A stretch of DNA of 60,028 nucleotides from Chloroflexota bacterium (GTDB lineage Bacteria > Chloroflexota > Anaerolineae > J036 > Brachytrichaceae), in contig JAMCQN010000160.1 in the NCBI GenBank assembly GCA_023382055.1, positions 1 through 60,028 of the forward strand, written 5' to 3'. The notes under the pieces are model-generated. The model was not told the origin of the DNA, did not search any database, and saw only the letters and a list, made by a program, of their open reading frames with translations. The translations under genes were made by a program, and so were the position numbers. Shown here one piece after another: positions 1 to 10,433 of this stretch (its first letter is position 1; each line of letters begins with the position of its first letter).

Positions 1-9
1 GCTGTTACG

Positions 10-579
10 TTGCTCGGAACTGTGCCTATGAGTGTTGTACCGCCACCCTGTGTACTTTGGCCCAAAACAGCCTATGTACTTTGGGAGGAAATTGACAGTG
101 AGCGCATTCAGCAGCCCACCACACTACACCTCGTGGGCGGGGGCGCATTGTGTCTGCTCGGCAGTCCACGGCGCACGCTGGACATTGACTACGTCGGCAG
201 CGATTTGCCCATCCCGGAGGACGTATTGGCGGCGACGATCCGTTCGCTGGCAACCGAACTGAAACTGGAGGTCGAAGGCGTGCCCATTGATCAGTTCATC
301 CCATTGCCGTCGGATGCAGGCTCGCGTCACCTCCTGATCGGGCGGTACGGTAACCTGGCTGCCTACGTGTTCGATCCGTACAGCATTGCAATCAGCAAGA
401 TTGATCGCGGTTTTGAGACAGACCTGCAAGACGTGGTGTTCCTCATCCGCCAGGGATTGGTCACGTCAGATCAGTTGGCACAGTATGCCCATGTCGCCGT
501 CCAGCGGGCACAGGACTTCGACATAGACCCGAATGAGTTCCGTCTGCACCTCGCAGCATTGAATCACTTGCTCGGATGA
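10..579 (+). CDS. Nucleotidyltransferase-fold protein (DUF6036/AbiEii-like), possibly 5'-truncated
   Basis: About 189 residues. A glycine-rich loop (GGGAL, residues 43-47) followed by a D-x-D pair (D58, D60 in TLDIDYV) is the nucleotide- and metal-binding signature of small nucleotidyltransferases. Relatives are often one half of toxin-antitoxin or abortive-infection pairs, but no partner gene is visible on either side. The frame is open to base 1 and neither the TTG at 10 nor the ATG at 28 has a convincing ribosome site, so the true start may lie outside the window. Residues 14-26 are encoded over a short direct repeat (TGTACTTTGG at 51-60 and 75-84), so the extreme N-terminus may not be native. 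The fold assignment is fairly safe; substrate and role are unknown. Confidence 0.6.
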   Translation: MLGTVPMSVVPPPCVLWPKTAYVLWEEIDSERIQQPTTLHLVGGGALCLLGSPRRTLDIDYVGSDLPIPEDVLAATIRSLATELKLEVEGVPIDQFIPLPSDAGSRHLLIGRYGNLAAYVFDPYSIAISKIDRGFETDLQDVVFLIRQGLVTSDQLAQYAHVAVQRAQDFDIDPNEFRLHLAALNHLLG

Positions 580-724
580 CCGACTACCGACACCTACACC
601 GCAGACACACTGCTCGACCAACCGGCCATCGCCGTCTTCCGCAAGTTTGAGGGCGCTAATATGGCAACCCACGCCTTGTCTCTCACCTCTGACTTCTCAC
701 TTCTACCTTCCGACTTCGTCTTTA

Positions 725-751
725 TTAGCACTCCTCGCCACAGTTTGCTAA
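725..751. promoter_or_regulatory. Degenerate CIRCE-like operator upstream of groESL
   Basis: TTAGCACTC, nine bases, then GTTTGCTAA. The left half is an exact CIRCE arm, the spacer has the canonical nine bases and the right arm has two mismatches to GAGTGCTAA. It lies just upstream of the -35 box of the groESL promoter. It could be a weak second HrcA site or a decayed copy. Confidence 0.5.
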
Positions 752-758
752 AAACCTC

Positions 759-787
759 TTGACAAGCCATTGTCCTGGTGTTAATAT
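759..787 (+). promoter_or_regulatory. Sigma-70-type promoter of groES-groEL
   Basis: TTGACA at 759-764 and TAATAT at 782-787 with a 17-bp spacer, a near-consensus housekeeping promoter. The perfect CIRCE palindrome begins 11 bp after the -10 box, so it covers the expected transcription start, the usual arrangement for HrcA repression. Confidence 0.85.
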
Positions 788-798
788 TCAGTGCGTTG

Positions 799-824
799 TT
801 AGCACTCTTTCTCCAGAGTGCTAA
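799..824. promoter_or_regulatory. CIRCE element (HrcA operator)
   Basis: TTAGCACTC / GAGTGCTAA inverted repeat, perfect in both arms; with one or two flanking bases each side the dyad extends to 11 bp per arm (798-825). HrcA binds this site and releases on heat shock. By my count the spacer is eight bases, one fewer than the canonical nine. hrcA itself is not in the window. Confidence 0.9.
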
Positions 825-896
825 CTTCATGATAGACAGCAGGCAAAACTAGATTTTGTTAAATACAACTGTCAAATCAATCCGGAGGATATTCAC

Positions 897-1220
897 ATGG
901 CAAAGAAAGCTGAGGAAGTCGCGAAGTTGAATCTGCGCCCGCTGGCGGACCGCGTAGTGATCGAGTCGGTGGAAGAAGACGAACAGACATTTGCGGGCGG
1001 CAAATTGGTGCTCCCCGAGACTGCAAAAGAGAAGCCGCAGAAGGGCTTGATCCTGGCGATTGGCCCCGGCCGCACGGATGACGACGGCAAGCGCCTGCCC
1101 ATGGATGTGAAAGTCGGCGACCAAGTGTTGTATGCCAAGTACGCCGGTACGGAAGTCAAGATCGATGGCCGCAAGCTGCTCATCCTCAAAGAGAGCGATA
1201 TCCTGGCGGTCGTGGAATAA
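897..1220 (+). CDS. groES: Co-chaperonin GroES
   Basis: Cpn10 family, 107 residues, slightly longer than the usual 95-97 because of a charged N-terminal extension (about ten residues) before the conserved [11 protein letters not shown]. The mobile loop region (about residues 28-40, [16 protein letters not shown]) and the C-terminal ILAVVE strand are present. GroES caps the GroEL folding chamber in the cytoplasm. ATG at 897 has a good ribosome site (GGAGG at 884-888). It is the first gene of a groES-groEL operon behind the CIRCE-controlled promoter; the 84-bp gap to groEL is normal. Confidence 0.97.
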   Translation: MAKKAEEVAKLNLRPLADRVVIESVEEDEQTFAGGKLVLPETAKEKPQKGLILAIGPGRTDDDGKRLPMDVKVGDQVLYAKYAGTEVKIDGRKLLILKESDILAVVE

Positions 1221-1298
1221 GTGTGTGTTCTTAGTAAATAGTCGTTAGTAACTGCCTGGCGCGTTTACTGCGTGCTAATTACCAATCTGTGGAGATAA

Positions 1299-2948
<1,650 letters not shown>

Positions 2949-2971
2949 GTCACCCGTTCACTCAATACGTC

Positions 2972-3004
2972 AAGACCCCGCCTGGCATACAGGCGGGGTC
3001 TTTT
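2972..3004 (+). terminator. Intrinsic terminator of groESL
   Basis: An 11-bp perfect stem (GACCCCGCCTG at 2974-2984 with its complement at 2990-3000), a five-base loop, then a short T run. It is 25 bases past the groEL stop. Confidence 0.9.
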
Positions 3005-3144
3005 ATGTTATCCGTATAGTAGACGTAGAGATCGCGTTATCCTGAAGCCGAGAGACCGGCTGAAACACCGCAGCGGAAATGTGATATAACGTGACACTTG
3101 TACGGTTCGTCAAGCGTTACGCACATCAGGAGAGAATGATAACT

Positions 3145-4239
3145 ATGCTGTTCGACAGGATCATCCGCAGCACTGCAGCGCCAATCGTTGTAGTTGGCGC
3201 GCTCGCATTCGCCACGAATGCAACACCCGCCCTGGCCGGCACGACCGTCCAGGATACCTATGGTCCGGGATTGAATCTGCTCAGCAACCCCGGTCATGAG
3301 CACCCCGGCGTTTATTTCGGCGGGCGCGGCGAGATCAACGTCACTTGGAGCTGGGTGCCGTTCTGGGAAGAGTCGCCAAAGGGAACCGACCCGCGCGACC
3401 AGCACTACCGCACGCCCGAATTTCGCCCCGTTTTCGCCAGCATCTATCCCGACCGCGTTCACAGCGGCGGCGGCTCGGATCGCTGGTTCAACTTCTTTGC
3501 GTTGAACCATGCCGCCGGGATTATGCAGGTGGTGAAGAACGTGCCGATCGGCCAGGTGATGCGCTTCACCAGTTGGGTGCAGTTGTGGTCAAGCAACGTG
3601 ACAAGCGATCCGGCTAAGTCTACGGAAGACGGCAATCTGCGCGTGCGCGCCTGCATCCAGACCGACGGCGGCCCGCGCAACATGGTCAGCCCGAACCTGG
3701 TGTGCTCGGATTGGGCACAGCCCTATGACAAATGGGCGCAGATCTCCGTGGATGCCACACCGATCAGCAACACCGTTCTGGTACTGTTGCAGTCGAACGC
3801 GGACATACCGGTGCAGCACAACGATATCTACGCCGACGACAGTTGCTTTGAAGTGCTGCCCGCCAGCGGCAACGGCATCTGCATGGGCGCCGGCTACGTG
3901 CCTTCGGCCATCGACGCGGGCGCTCAGCCGTCAATGCCGGATTCCGGTTCTAACACCGCGGCGGCAGCGATACCGGTCTTCACCAGCGTTACAGTGCCCG
4001 CCGGCGACCAGCCTTTGACAGCCGCCAACTCGGTGCTGGGTTTGAACGTGCGCAGCGACCCGAGCATCACCACCACCAACATCATCGGATTTGCCACTCG
4101 CGGACAGGTGTTTACCGTCACCGGCATCAGCGCCGACAGTAAGTGGTTCCAGATCACCTACAACAGCAAGACAGGCTGGTTCTATGCGTCGCTGACCGTA
4201 CCGAACGCCGCTGCCAAGGCTATCGGCGTCGTTCAATAA
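3145..4239 (+). CDS. Secreted protein with C-terminal SH3b domain
   Basis: 364 residues from ATG 3145. An upstream ATG at 3136 lies only one base after the AGGAGAG ribosome site, while 3145 has a spacing of ten, so 3145 is preferred. The N-terminus is a signal peptide (RIIRS, hydrophobic stretch, cleavage near ATPALAG). The middle (about residues 35-230) is a beta-rich extracellular region with cysteines, of unknown family. The last ~70 residues (LGLNVRSDPS...GWFYASL) match a bacterial SH3 (SH3b) domain, which usually binds cell-wall peptides or other envelope ligands. It stands alone between two terminators. The function of the main domain is not recognised. Confidence 0.7.
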   Translation: MLFDRIIRSTAAPIVVVGALAFATNATPALAGTTVQDTYGPGLNLLSNPGHEHPGVYFGGRGEINVTWSWVPFWEESPKGTDPRDQHYRTPEFRPVFASIYPDRVHSGGGSDRWFNFFALNHAAGIMQVVKNVPIGQVMRFTSWVQLWSSNVTSDPAKSTEDGNLRVRACIQTDGGPRNMVSPNLVCSDWAQPYDKWAQISVDATPISNTVLVLLQSNADIPVQHNDIYADDSCFEVLPASGNGICMGAGYVPSAIDAGAQPSMPDSGSNTAAAAIPVFTSVTVPAGDQPLTAANSVLGLNVRSDPSITTTNIIGFATRGQVFTVTGISADSKWFQITYNSKTGWFYASLTVPNAAAKAIGVVQ

Positions 4240-4262
4240 GCCGAACGCTTACCCGACCGCCG

Positions 4263-4299
4263 CAAGGGGGAGACCACCATCTCCCCCTTGTTTCATTTA
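4263..4299 (+). terminator. Intrinsic terminator
   Basis: An 11-bp stem (CAAGGGGGAGA at 4263-4273 with TCTCCCCCTTG at 4280-4290), a six-base loop, then a T-rich run. It closes the gene ending at 4239. Confidence 0.85.
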
Positions 4300-4311
4300 T
4301 ACTGGGTTCAC

Positions 4312-5688
4312 ATGGCCGCAACTTTGAAGTCACCCGCCGGGACGCCAACACCGACCGTTCAACGGATCGCAAAAATCTGGTGGCCGCTGGCGGCCAGTTG
4401 GCTGTTGATGGCCGTGGAGTTGCCGGTCATCAGCGCCATCATGGCGCGCCTGAGTAACCCCGAGATCAGCCTGGCGGCCTACGGTGGGATCGTGCTTCCG
4501 CTGGCGCTGCTCATCGAGTCGCCAATCATCATGTTGCTGGCCGCCTCCACGACGCTCAGCAAGGACTGGGACTCATATCAGAAGATCCGCCGTTATATGA
4601 TGAGCGCCGGGCTGGCGCTGACGTTGCTGCATATCCTGATCGCCTTCACCCCGCTCTATTATGTCGTGGTACGGGGCATGCTGGGCGCGCCGCCGGAAAT
4701 CGTTGAGCCGGGCCGGCTGGGGCTGATGCTTATGCTGCCGTGGTCGTGGTCAATCGCCTACCGCCGTTTCCACCAGGGCGTGCTGATCCGTTTCGGGCAC
4801 TCGCGCGACGTGGGCATCGGCACGGTGGTGCGGCTGAGCGCGGAAGTCATCGTGCTCACCGTGGGCACGCTCATCGGAACGCTGCCCGGCATCGCCGTCG
4901 GCGCGGCGGCGGTGGCGTCAGGCGTGTTTTGCGAGGCCGCTTTCATCGGCTGGCGCGTGCGGCCGGTGCTGCATCACGAACTCGAGCTGACGCCACCCAG
5001 CGAGCACCCCCTGACCATGCGCAGTTTTATCGCGTTTTATGCGCCACTGGTCATGACGTCGCTGCTCAGCCTGCTGATCGAACCGCTGGGCAGCGCAGCG
5101 CTCAGTCGTATGCCCAACGCATTGGAGTCGCTGGCGGTCTGGCCGGTCATCCACGGGCTGATCTTCATGCTGCAGAGCGCCGGGATTGCGCTGAACGAGG
5201 TGGTCGTGACGTTTCTGGACGAGCCGGGCAGCGTGCGGCCGCTGAGGCGCTTCACCACCATCATCATCGCCGTCACGACCGGCCTGCTGCTGGTGATGGC
5301 GGCCACGCCGCTGTCCATGTTATGGTTCAGCCAGGTCGCGGCGCTGCCGCCTGCGCTGGCTGACCTGGCGCGCGCCGGCTTGTGGATGGCGCTGCCCATG
5401 CCGGCGATGAGCGCGCTGCAGAGCTGGTTTCAGGGCGCGATTCTGCACAGCCGCCGCACACGCGGCATCACCGAATCGGTGCTGGTTTACATGCTGGCGG
5501 TGGGCGGGCTGCTGCTGGGGGGAGTGGCGCTGGCGCAGTTCACCGGGCTGTATGTGGGCTTACTGGCATTTGCCAGCGGAATAGTGCTGCAAACAGTCTG
5601 GCTGTTCGTGCGCAGCCGACCCGCCATGCGCACCATGCGGCAGCGCGATGCCGGCGCCGCTGTATCGCCGGTCGCCGTCACCTCATAA
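4312..5688 (+). CDS. MATE/MOP-superfamily-like multidrug/solute exporter
   Basis: About 458 residues with roughly 12 hydrophobic segments and very short loops, consistent with an inner-membrane transporter. The N-terminal pattern (IWWPLAASWLLMAVELPVISAIMARL) and the repeated organisation of two six-helix halves resemble the MATE branch of the MOP flippase superfamily, which exports cationic drugs or other solutes using H+ or Na+. ATG 4312 is chosen over the upstream ATG at 4288 because 4288 lies inside the preceding terminator stem. No clear ribosome site. Substrate cannot be told; family assignment is moderately sure. Confidence 0.6.
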   Translation: MAATLKSPAGTPTPTVQRIAKIWWPLAASWLLMAVELPVISAIMARLSNPEISLAAYGGIVLPLALLIESPIIMLLAASTTLSKDWDSYQKIRRYMMSAGLALTLLHILIAFTPLYYVVVRGMLGAPPEIVEPGRLGLMLMLPWSWSIAYRRFHQGVLIRFGHSRDVGIGTVVRLSAEVIVLTVGTLIGTLPGIAVGAAAVASGVFCEAAFIGWRVRPVLHHELELTPPSEHPLTMRSFIAFYAPLVMTSLLSLLIEPLGSAALSRMPNALESLAVWPVIHGLIFMLQSAGIALNEVVVTFLDEPGSVRPLRRFTTIIIAVTTGLLLVMAATPLSMLWFSQVAALPPALADLARAGLWMALPMPAMSALQSWFQGAILHSRRTRGITESVLVYMLAVGGLLLGGVALAQFTGLYVGLLAFASGIVLQTVWLFVRSRPAMRTMRQRDAGAAVSPVAVTS

Positions 5689-5722
5689 CCCTGGCATCCT
5701 TGAGATCAGCGCTGACAGGCAT

Positions 5723-5848
5723 CCTTCGACTCCGCTACGCTCCGCTCTGGATGCTCAGCGCGATCACCGTTGGTACCCATCCTGAGCGAAGGGCGGCCAA
5801 ATTGTCGCTGCGAGAGTTCGTATCGGCGTGGCCGCCCGCAGTCGAAGG
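5723..5848. repeat. Interrupted two-tier palindrome in intergenic DNA
   Basis: Outer arms CCTTCGACT (5723-5731) and AGTCGAAGG (5840-5848); inner arms GGGCGGCCA (5791-5799) and TGGCCGCCC (5829-5837). No coding sequence is evident here. It resembles a dispersed structured repeat rather than a terminator because it lacks a T run. Confidence 0.5.
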
Positions 5849-5947
5849 AGGCACCGTGAAGCATGAGTGAGCCACGAGCCACTACGCGCGTGACGGGCAG
5901 GGCTGCGAATCGTGGATAATAAGCGCTTATCTATTGTGCGAGTGTCC

Positions 5948-6979
5948 ATGTCGCGTAAACGATTACTGTCATTTGTTGCTCTGATTCTGGCCATACTGGT
6001 CGGCACCATCGCACTGGACAATCTGCTGCCGGTGATCGGGCTGGCGCCGGCGGTCAGCCTGCCGGATCTGGCGCAAACCTACGTCACCACGTTTGTCGGC
6101 CTGTTCATCGAGGCGGCCCCGTTTCTGCTGCTGGGATCCATCGCCGCCGGCCTGATCGACGTGTTCGTCACGGCAGATGATATGGCGCGCGTGATTCCGC
6201 GCAACAAGTTCCTGGCCACGGTGATGGGCGCGCTGCTGGGGCTGATCTTCCCGGTGTGCGAGTGCGGGGTGGTGCCGGTGGTGCGCCGGCTGTACCAGAA
6301 GGGTCTGCCGACTTCGGTGGGCATCGCCTTTATCCTGGGGGCGCCGGTGCTGAATCCGGTCGTCATCGCCAGCACTTATGCCGCATTCGGCGCGTCGACA
6401 GTGTTCTTCGCGCGCATCGGGTTCTCATTCTTGGTAGCGCTGGCGGTCGGGCTGGTGTTCACCGCGCAACCCAACCTGATGAAGGTGGTGCGACCGGCTG
6501 CGCTGGGGCCTGTCATGGGCGGTTCGACGGATCTGATCCCCATACAGACGATCAAGGTTAACAGTTTCTCCAACCAGCTGCAGCGCGCATTCGGCGTTGC
6601 CGCCGACGAGTTCTTCGACATGGGGCGCTACCTGGTGGTCGGCTCGCTGATCGCCACGACGCTGCAGACCATCGTGCCGCAGCAACTGCTCATCAGCATC
6701 GGCAACAGCCCGGTGTCCTCGGTGATCGCGCTGTGCGCGCTGGCTTTCGTGCTGTCGGTGTGCAGCACCGTAGATGCCTTCCTGGCGCTCTCCTTCGTCA
6801 ACACGTTCACCAGCGGTTCGATCATCGCCTTCCTGGTCTTCGGGCCGATGGTGGATATCAAGAGCACGCTGATGTTCCTGGGCGTGTTCCGGCGCAAGGT
6901 GGTGGTCTATCTGTTCGTGCTGCCGCTGCTGGCCGCCATCATGATCGGATTGATGATCAATCTGAACCTGGGATGGTGA
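5948..6979 (+). CDS. YraQ/DUF318-family permease (SO_0444-like)
   Basis: About 343 residues from ATG 5948 (GTG at 5912 would add 12). Roughly eight to ten membrane helices. The conserved cysteine-containing motif FPVCECGVVPVVRRLYQKG followed by GAPVLNPVVIAST is diagnostic of the YraQ/ArsP-type permease family. Members move metal or metalloid compounds or are of unknown substrate. The second C-terminal signature (CSTVDAFLALSF and GPMVDIKS) is present too. The partner YcgQ-type protein often found next to yraQ is absent. No regulator is adjacent, so the substrate stays open. Confidence 0.8.
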   Translation: MSRKRLLSFVALILAILVGTIALDNLLPVIGLAPAVSLPDLAQTYVTTFVGLFIEAAPFLLLGSIAAGLIDVFVTADDMARVIPRNKFLATVMGALLGLIFPVCECGVVPVVRRLYQKGLPTSVGIAFILGAPVLNPVVIASTYAAFGASTVFFARIGFSFLVALAVGLVFTAQPNLMKVVRPAALGPVMGGSTDLIPIQTIKVNSFSNQLQRAFGVAADEFFDMGRYLVVGSLIATTLQTIVPQQLLISIGNSPVSSVIALCALAFVLSVCSTVDAFLALSFVNTFTSGSIIAFLVFGPMVDIKSTLMFLGVFRRKVVVYLFVLPLLAAIMIGLMINLNLGW

Positions 6980-7156
6980 GCGCAGAGGCTATACCCCAAA
7001 CGGGGGCTAACTGCGCTATTAACGTAAGCGAATTTGCATATCGGAACCGGCTGCCTGGGCTTGAATCGCGCCTCATTCCCATGGTGAGTCGCTACACGGG
7101 GAGGCCGCCGCTGATGGAGCGTCTACGCCATTCCAGGCTGGCGCGCTGAGCAAAGC

Positions 7157-8257
7157 TCATCGTTTCCTTCCAAGTGGAGCGGCAGCGTGGGCGCAGTCAG
7201 CGCACATCACCTGACCGGCGGGTGTAAGTGACAACGACAACGTTGGCCGGCCACAATTCGGGCAAGGCCACGGCTCCGGTTTCTGTGTCACAGGGTCAAA
7301 CACGATATCGGCTTCACCAGCAGCGCCCCTTTGTGGCGATAAACGAAGCCGCAAGCTCAATTTGGGCTGGATAACGTTGAGCACATTGAGCAATCTCACC
7401 TGCGCGCTCAGCGCCATCTTGCGCCGTAGTTCGATGAGTTGCGCCTGCTCCTCGCGATCCAGCGCCGCGCGCTGGTCATCAAAGGTCTGCATTTCCACCT
7501 CTTGCCCGCTGCGGGCCAGCGCCCGTTCGCGCCGCTCATCGAGCTCTTCGCGCAGGTCGGCGAAGTAACGGCTGATGCGCTCCGTCTCGCGCTGTAAAAA
7601 ACGCTGCAAGTTGGCCAGACGCTCATGCGCGGCCACCGTGATTGCGCGGACGGCTTCTTCACGGGCCAGCCCATATGCCTGTGCGAGTGTGATCGCCATC
7701 GCATCGGGATAGGCTACCGGGGGCGCTTCAGATACGGCCGCGTCGCGCAGCAATTGCTGCAAGTGGCGCGCGGAGCGGCCATAGTGCAGGTCGATGCCAA
7801 CCGTGAACGTCAGCTGCTCTTTCTCATCGCTGACGAACGTGGTTTGAAACCAGAACAGCGCTGCGCGGTAGTGCCGGATGCGCGTTGTGAGCAACTGTAA
7901 AGCCACGCCGTCGGGGCGCCCGAGGTTGCGCTTGAGAATGCCAGGGATATCGTGCGGCGTCAGGTTGAGGCCGGTGACGTAAACCCGCCCCACCTGACCG
8001 AGCGACTGGGCGTTCTGGAAGACGCGGTCGAGCGTAGGGTTGCCAAAGACCATCAGGTGAGCATTCGGGTAATCGCCCAGCGCCTCGGGGTCGAAGGCGA
8101 GCCGAGCGGTATCCGCGGCGGATCGAAGGTCAAGCGATTGCTCGACCTCGGGTGGCAGCAGTACATCGTACACCTGCGGCTCGACCGGCTGCCACAACCC
8201 GTCGACTGCCTCGACGTACTTCAGCACAAATCCTTCCAGCGGCGTCTGTTCAGGCAT
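7157..8257 (-). CDS. Helicase-partner protein with coiled coil and C-terminal zinc ribbon
   Basis: 366 residues. The start is the ATG at 8257, one base after the TGA of the upstream helicase gene, so the two are surely cotranslated. The N-terminal ~110 residues (FDPEALGDYPNAHLMVFGNPTLDRVF) resemble the post-helicase region of RapA/HepA-like proteins. Residues about 190-270 are a long charged coiled coil (RETERISRYFADLREELDERRERAL). The C-terminus ends in a four-cysteine zinc ribbon (CPNCG...CADC). My reading is that this is the detached C-terminal half of a RapA-like remodeller. Exact family not recognised. Confidence 0.6.
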   Translation of the reverse strand: MPEQTPLEGFVLKYVEAVDGLWQPVEPQVYDVLLPPEVEQSLDLRSAADTARLAFDPEALGDYPNAHLMVFGNPTLDRVFQNAQSLGQVGRVYVTGLNLTPHDIPGILKRNLGRPDGVALQLLTTRIRHYRAALFWFQTTFVSDEKEQLTFTVGIDLHYGRSARHLQQLLRDAAVSEAPPVAYPDAMAITLAQAYGLAREEAVRAITVAAHERLANLQRFLQRETERISRYFADLREELDERRERALARSGQEVEMQTFDDQRAALDREEQAQLIELRRKMALSAQVRLLNVLNVIQPKLSLRLRLSPQRGAAGEADIVFDPVTQKPEPWPCPNCGRPTLSLSLTPAGQVMCADCAHAAAPLGRKR

Positions 8258-8258
8258 G

Positions 8259-10349
8259 TCAACCCTCCGGTGCAAAGCGCTTGCCGAATATGCGGTCTTC
8301 GTAGGCAGCCTGTGTGAGATAGGCCTGCTTGGCCTGCACCATCTGGTTGCCCAGCGCGTCCATGCGCTCGCGAAACTGCGCGTCATTTGCGGACTCGGAC
8401 CACAGGTCGAATACGATATCTTCAAACTCGCGCTCTTCGTCCAGATTGCCCAGAATCATCTCAACTTCGCCGATGACCAGTTCGAACAGGTTGATCTTCG
8501 CTTCGAGCAGGCGCAGGATGTCCGCCTCGATGGTGCCTGCGCCGGTCAGGTTGAAGACGTGCACATCGCGCGTCTGGCCGATGCGGCTCAGGCGCCCAAT
8601 GCGCTGCTCGATGCGCATCGGGTTCCACGGCAGGTCAAAGTTGCACAGCGCGTGGCAGAACTGCAAGTTGCGTCCTTCGCTGCCTGACTCTGTCGAGACC
8701 AGCACGCGCGCCTCGCCCTGAAAGGCCTGTACCGCCGCCTCCTTCTCCATGCGCGTCAGCGCGCCGTGAAATACAGCTACGCGCTCGCCAGCCTGCGCCA
8801 GCGCCTGGGACACGACGTCCTGCGTGCGGCGGAACTGGGTGAAGATGACCATTTTGTCCGGGATGTCCGCCAGTAGTTTGAGCAGCTGATCGACTTTGGC
8901 GTTCGAGTGCTGGCGGCCGGCGCGGAGCGCCAGGTCGTGCAGCGCATTCGCGTCGCCCCTGCGCAGCCCTTTGTTTTCTGCCAGGCGCGCCAGCGTTGCG
9001 GCAGAAGCCATGCTTGAACTGCCCAGCTCCTTTTGCAGCGTGATCAGCGCCATACGGGACAGCGCCGCCCCCTTTGAGCTCTCTGCGCTGTCGCGCAGAT
9101 GTGAGCGGACGAATCCCGTCACCTCGTCGTATAACGCCTTCTCTTCCGGCGAGGGTTCCACCACCAGCGTGTGCGCGAAGCGGCGCGTCAAGCCGACTGT
9201 CACATTCGAACGGCGGTTGCGCACCATCGCCTCAGCCAGCAAGCCGTGCAACTGCTCCAGGTTGCGCGGGGTCAGCTTGTCGTGCCGGTCGACGAACTGC
9301 TGTTGGAAGCGCCGCGCCGTGCTGAGCAGGCCGGGTTGCAGCAGCGTCACCAGGTTGTACAGCTCCTCAAGGTTGTTCTGAATCGGCGTGGCCGTCAACA
9401 GGAGGATGTACTTCTTGCGGAACCGCCCGCCTCTCAAACAGTCTTTGCGGAAGTGGTGCGCCTCGTCGACAATGACCATGTCCCACTCCTGGCCGGCAAC
9501 TAGGGAGCGATATGGCTCGCGGCGCACTTTGTGATAGGAAGCCAGGATGTGATCGACCGACGCCCAGGCCTGTTCGCCCAGTTCCTTGAAAACCTCGTCA
9601 TCTTGCGCGATGAAGTCCAACCCGAACTTGCGGCTCATCTCACCGCGCCATTGCTCGACCAGCGAGGAGGGCGTGAGGATCAAGACGCGGCGCACCAGCT
9701 TGCGCATTAACAGTTCGAGCAGGATCATGCCCGCTTCGATCGTTTTGCCGAGGCCGACCTCATCGCACAACAAGGCGCGGCCACGGAAACGCCGCAGGAC
9801 GGTCCTGGCTGTCTTCAGTTGGTGCGGGAATAGCTCCACGTCGCGCAGCAGCGGCAGGCTGAGCAGTTCGTCGAAGCCGGGTGAGGCGGCGAAGATGGCT
9901 GCCTGCTGGCTGAGTGCAAAGACTGTTTGAGAGGCGGGCGGGCGTGTGAGCAGCGCCAGGTCGTCGTCAGACGTGAAAGACAGCCGCACGCCGCGCTCGG
10001 TGGTCAGGCCAGGAACGAAGGCGGTTTTTTGCAGCAGTTCTGCGCGCAGGCTGAAGCGCAGCGGCGCGGATGATTCCAGCACCAGGTGCCAGGTGTCGTT
10101 CGTTGTGACGAGGCTGGTCATGCCGGGGCCATGCAAGGCATGTTGATCGTGGTCATACTGAACCGCCAGAATTCGTCCATCCGGCATGACGAGTGTGACC
10201 GGCGCTTCGGCGTCAAAGAAAAGGTCCCACGACGGGTCGAGTTGCAAGACACGCCTTGCGCGGTCGCCAGACGCAATCACTCGACGGACAGCGTCGGTTA
10301 CATCCCAGCGATCATCGGGTTGCGCGAGTTGCTGGAGTAGGGTTGACAT
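8259..10349 (-). CDS. SNF2/RapA-like ATP-dependent helicase
   Basis: 696 residues. Superfamily 2 ATPase with motif I DEVGLGKT (196-203), motif II DEAH (295-298), motif III TATP (319-322), and in the second RecA lobe STESGSEGRNLQ and the motif VI arginines in QRIGRLSRIGQ. These are the Swi2/Snf2 hallmarks. The closest organisation is RapA/HepA, which recycles stalled RNA polymerase, but the protein lacks the long RapA C-terminal part, apparently encoded by the next gene. Phage-defence helicases of the same superfamily are an alternative. The first ~165 residues are a poorly conserved accessory domain. The gene is monocistronic with its partner and is not near an obvious defence island. Confidence 0.85.
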   Translation of the reverse strand: MSTLLQQLAQPDDRWDVTDAVRRVIASGDRARRVLQLDPSWDLFFDAEAPVTLVMPDGRILAVQYDHDQHALHGPGMTSLVTTNDTWHLVLESSAPLRFSLRAELLQKTAFVPGLTTERGVRLSFTSDDDLALLTRPPASQTVFALSQQAAIFAASPGFDELLSLPLLRDVELFPHQLKTARTVLRRFRGRALLCDEVGLGKTIEAGMILLELLMRKLVRRVLILTPSSLVEQWRGEMSRKFGLDFIAQDDEVFKELGEQAWASVDHILASYHKVRREPYRSLVAGQEWDMVIVDEAHHFRKDCLRGGRFRKKYILLLTATPIQNNLEELYNLVTLLQPGLLSTARRFQQQFVDRHDKLTPRNLEQLHGLLAEAMVRNRRSNVTVGLTRRFAHTLVVEPSPEEKALYDEVTGFVRSHLRDSAESSKGAALSRMALITLQKELGSSSMASAATLARLAENKGLRRGDANALHDLALRAGRQHSNAKVDQLLKLLADIPDKMVIFTQFRRTQDVVSQALAQAGERVAVFHGALTRMEKEAAVQAFQGEARVLVSTESGSEGRNLQFCHALCNFDLPWNPMRIEQRIGRLSRIGQTRDVHVFNLTGAGTIEADILRLLEAKINLFELVIGEVEMILGNLDEEREFEDIVFDLWSESANDAQFRERMDALGNQMVQAKQAYLTQAAYEDRIFGKRFAPEG

Positions 10350-10433
10350 GTGTTTGAGTATTCAGGGCTTATCGAGTAAAGTTGCAGTCTCTTACAACCT
10401 TAACTCACAACCTTAACTCACTCGATAAAACCC

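Noticed and set aside
7157-10349. Known phage-defence system such as DISARM
   Set aside because: Only a helicase and a zinc-ribbon protein are present; no methyltransferase, nuclease or PLD-domain gene beside them.
10388-10415. CTTAAC-containing direct repeats as a third Pho box
   Set aside because: Period is 13 bases, not 11, and they lie in the end of the transposase remnant.
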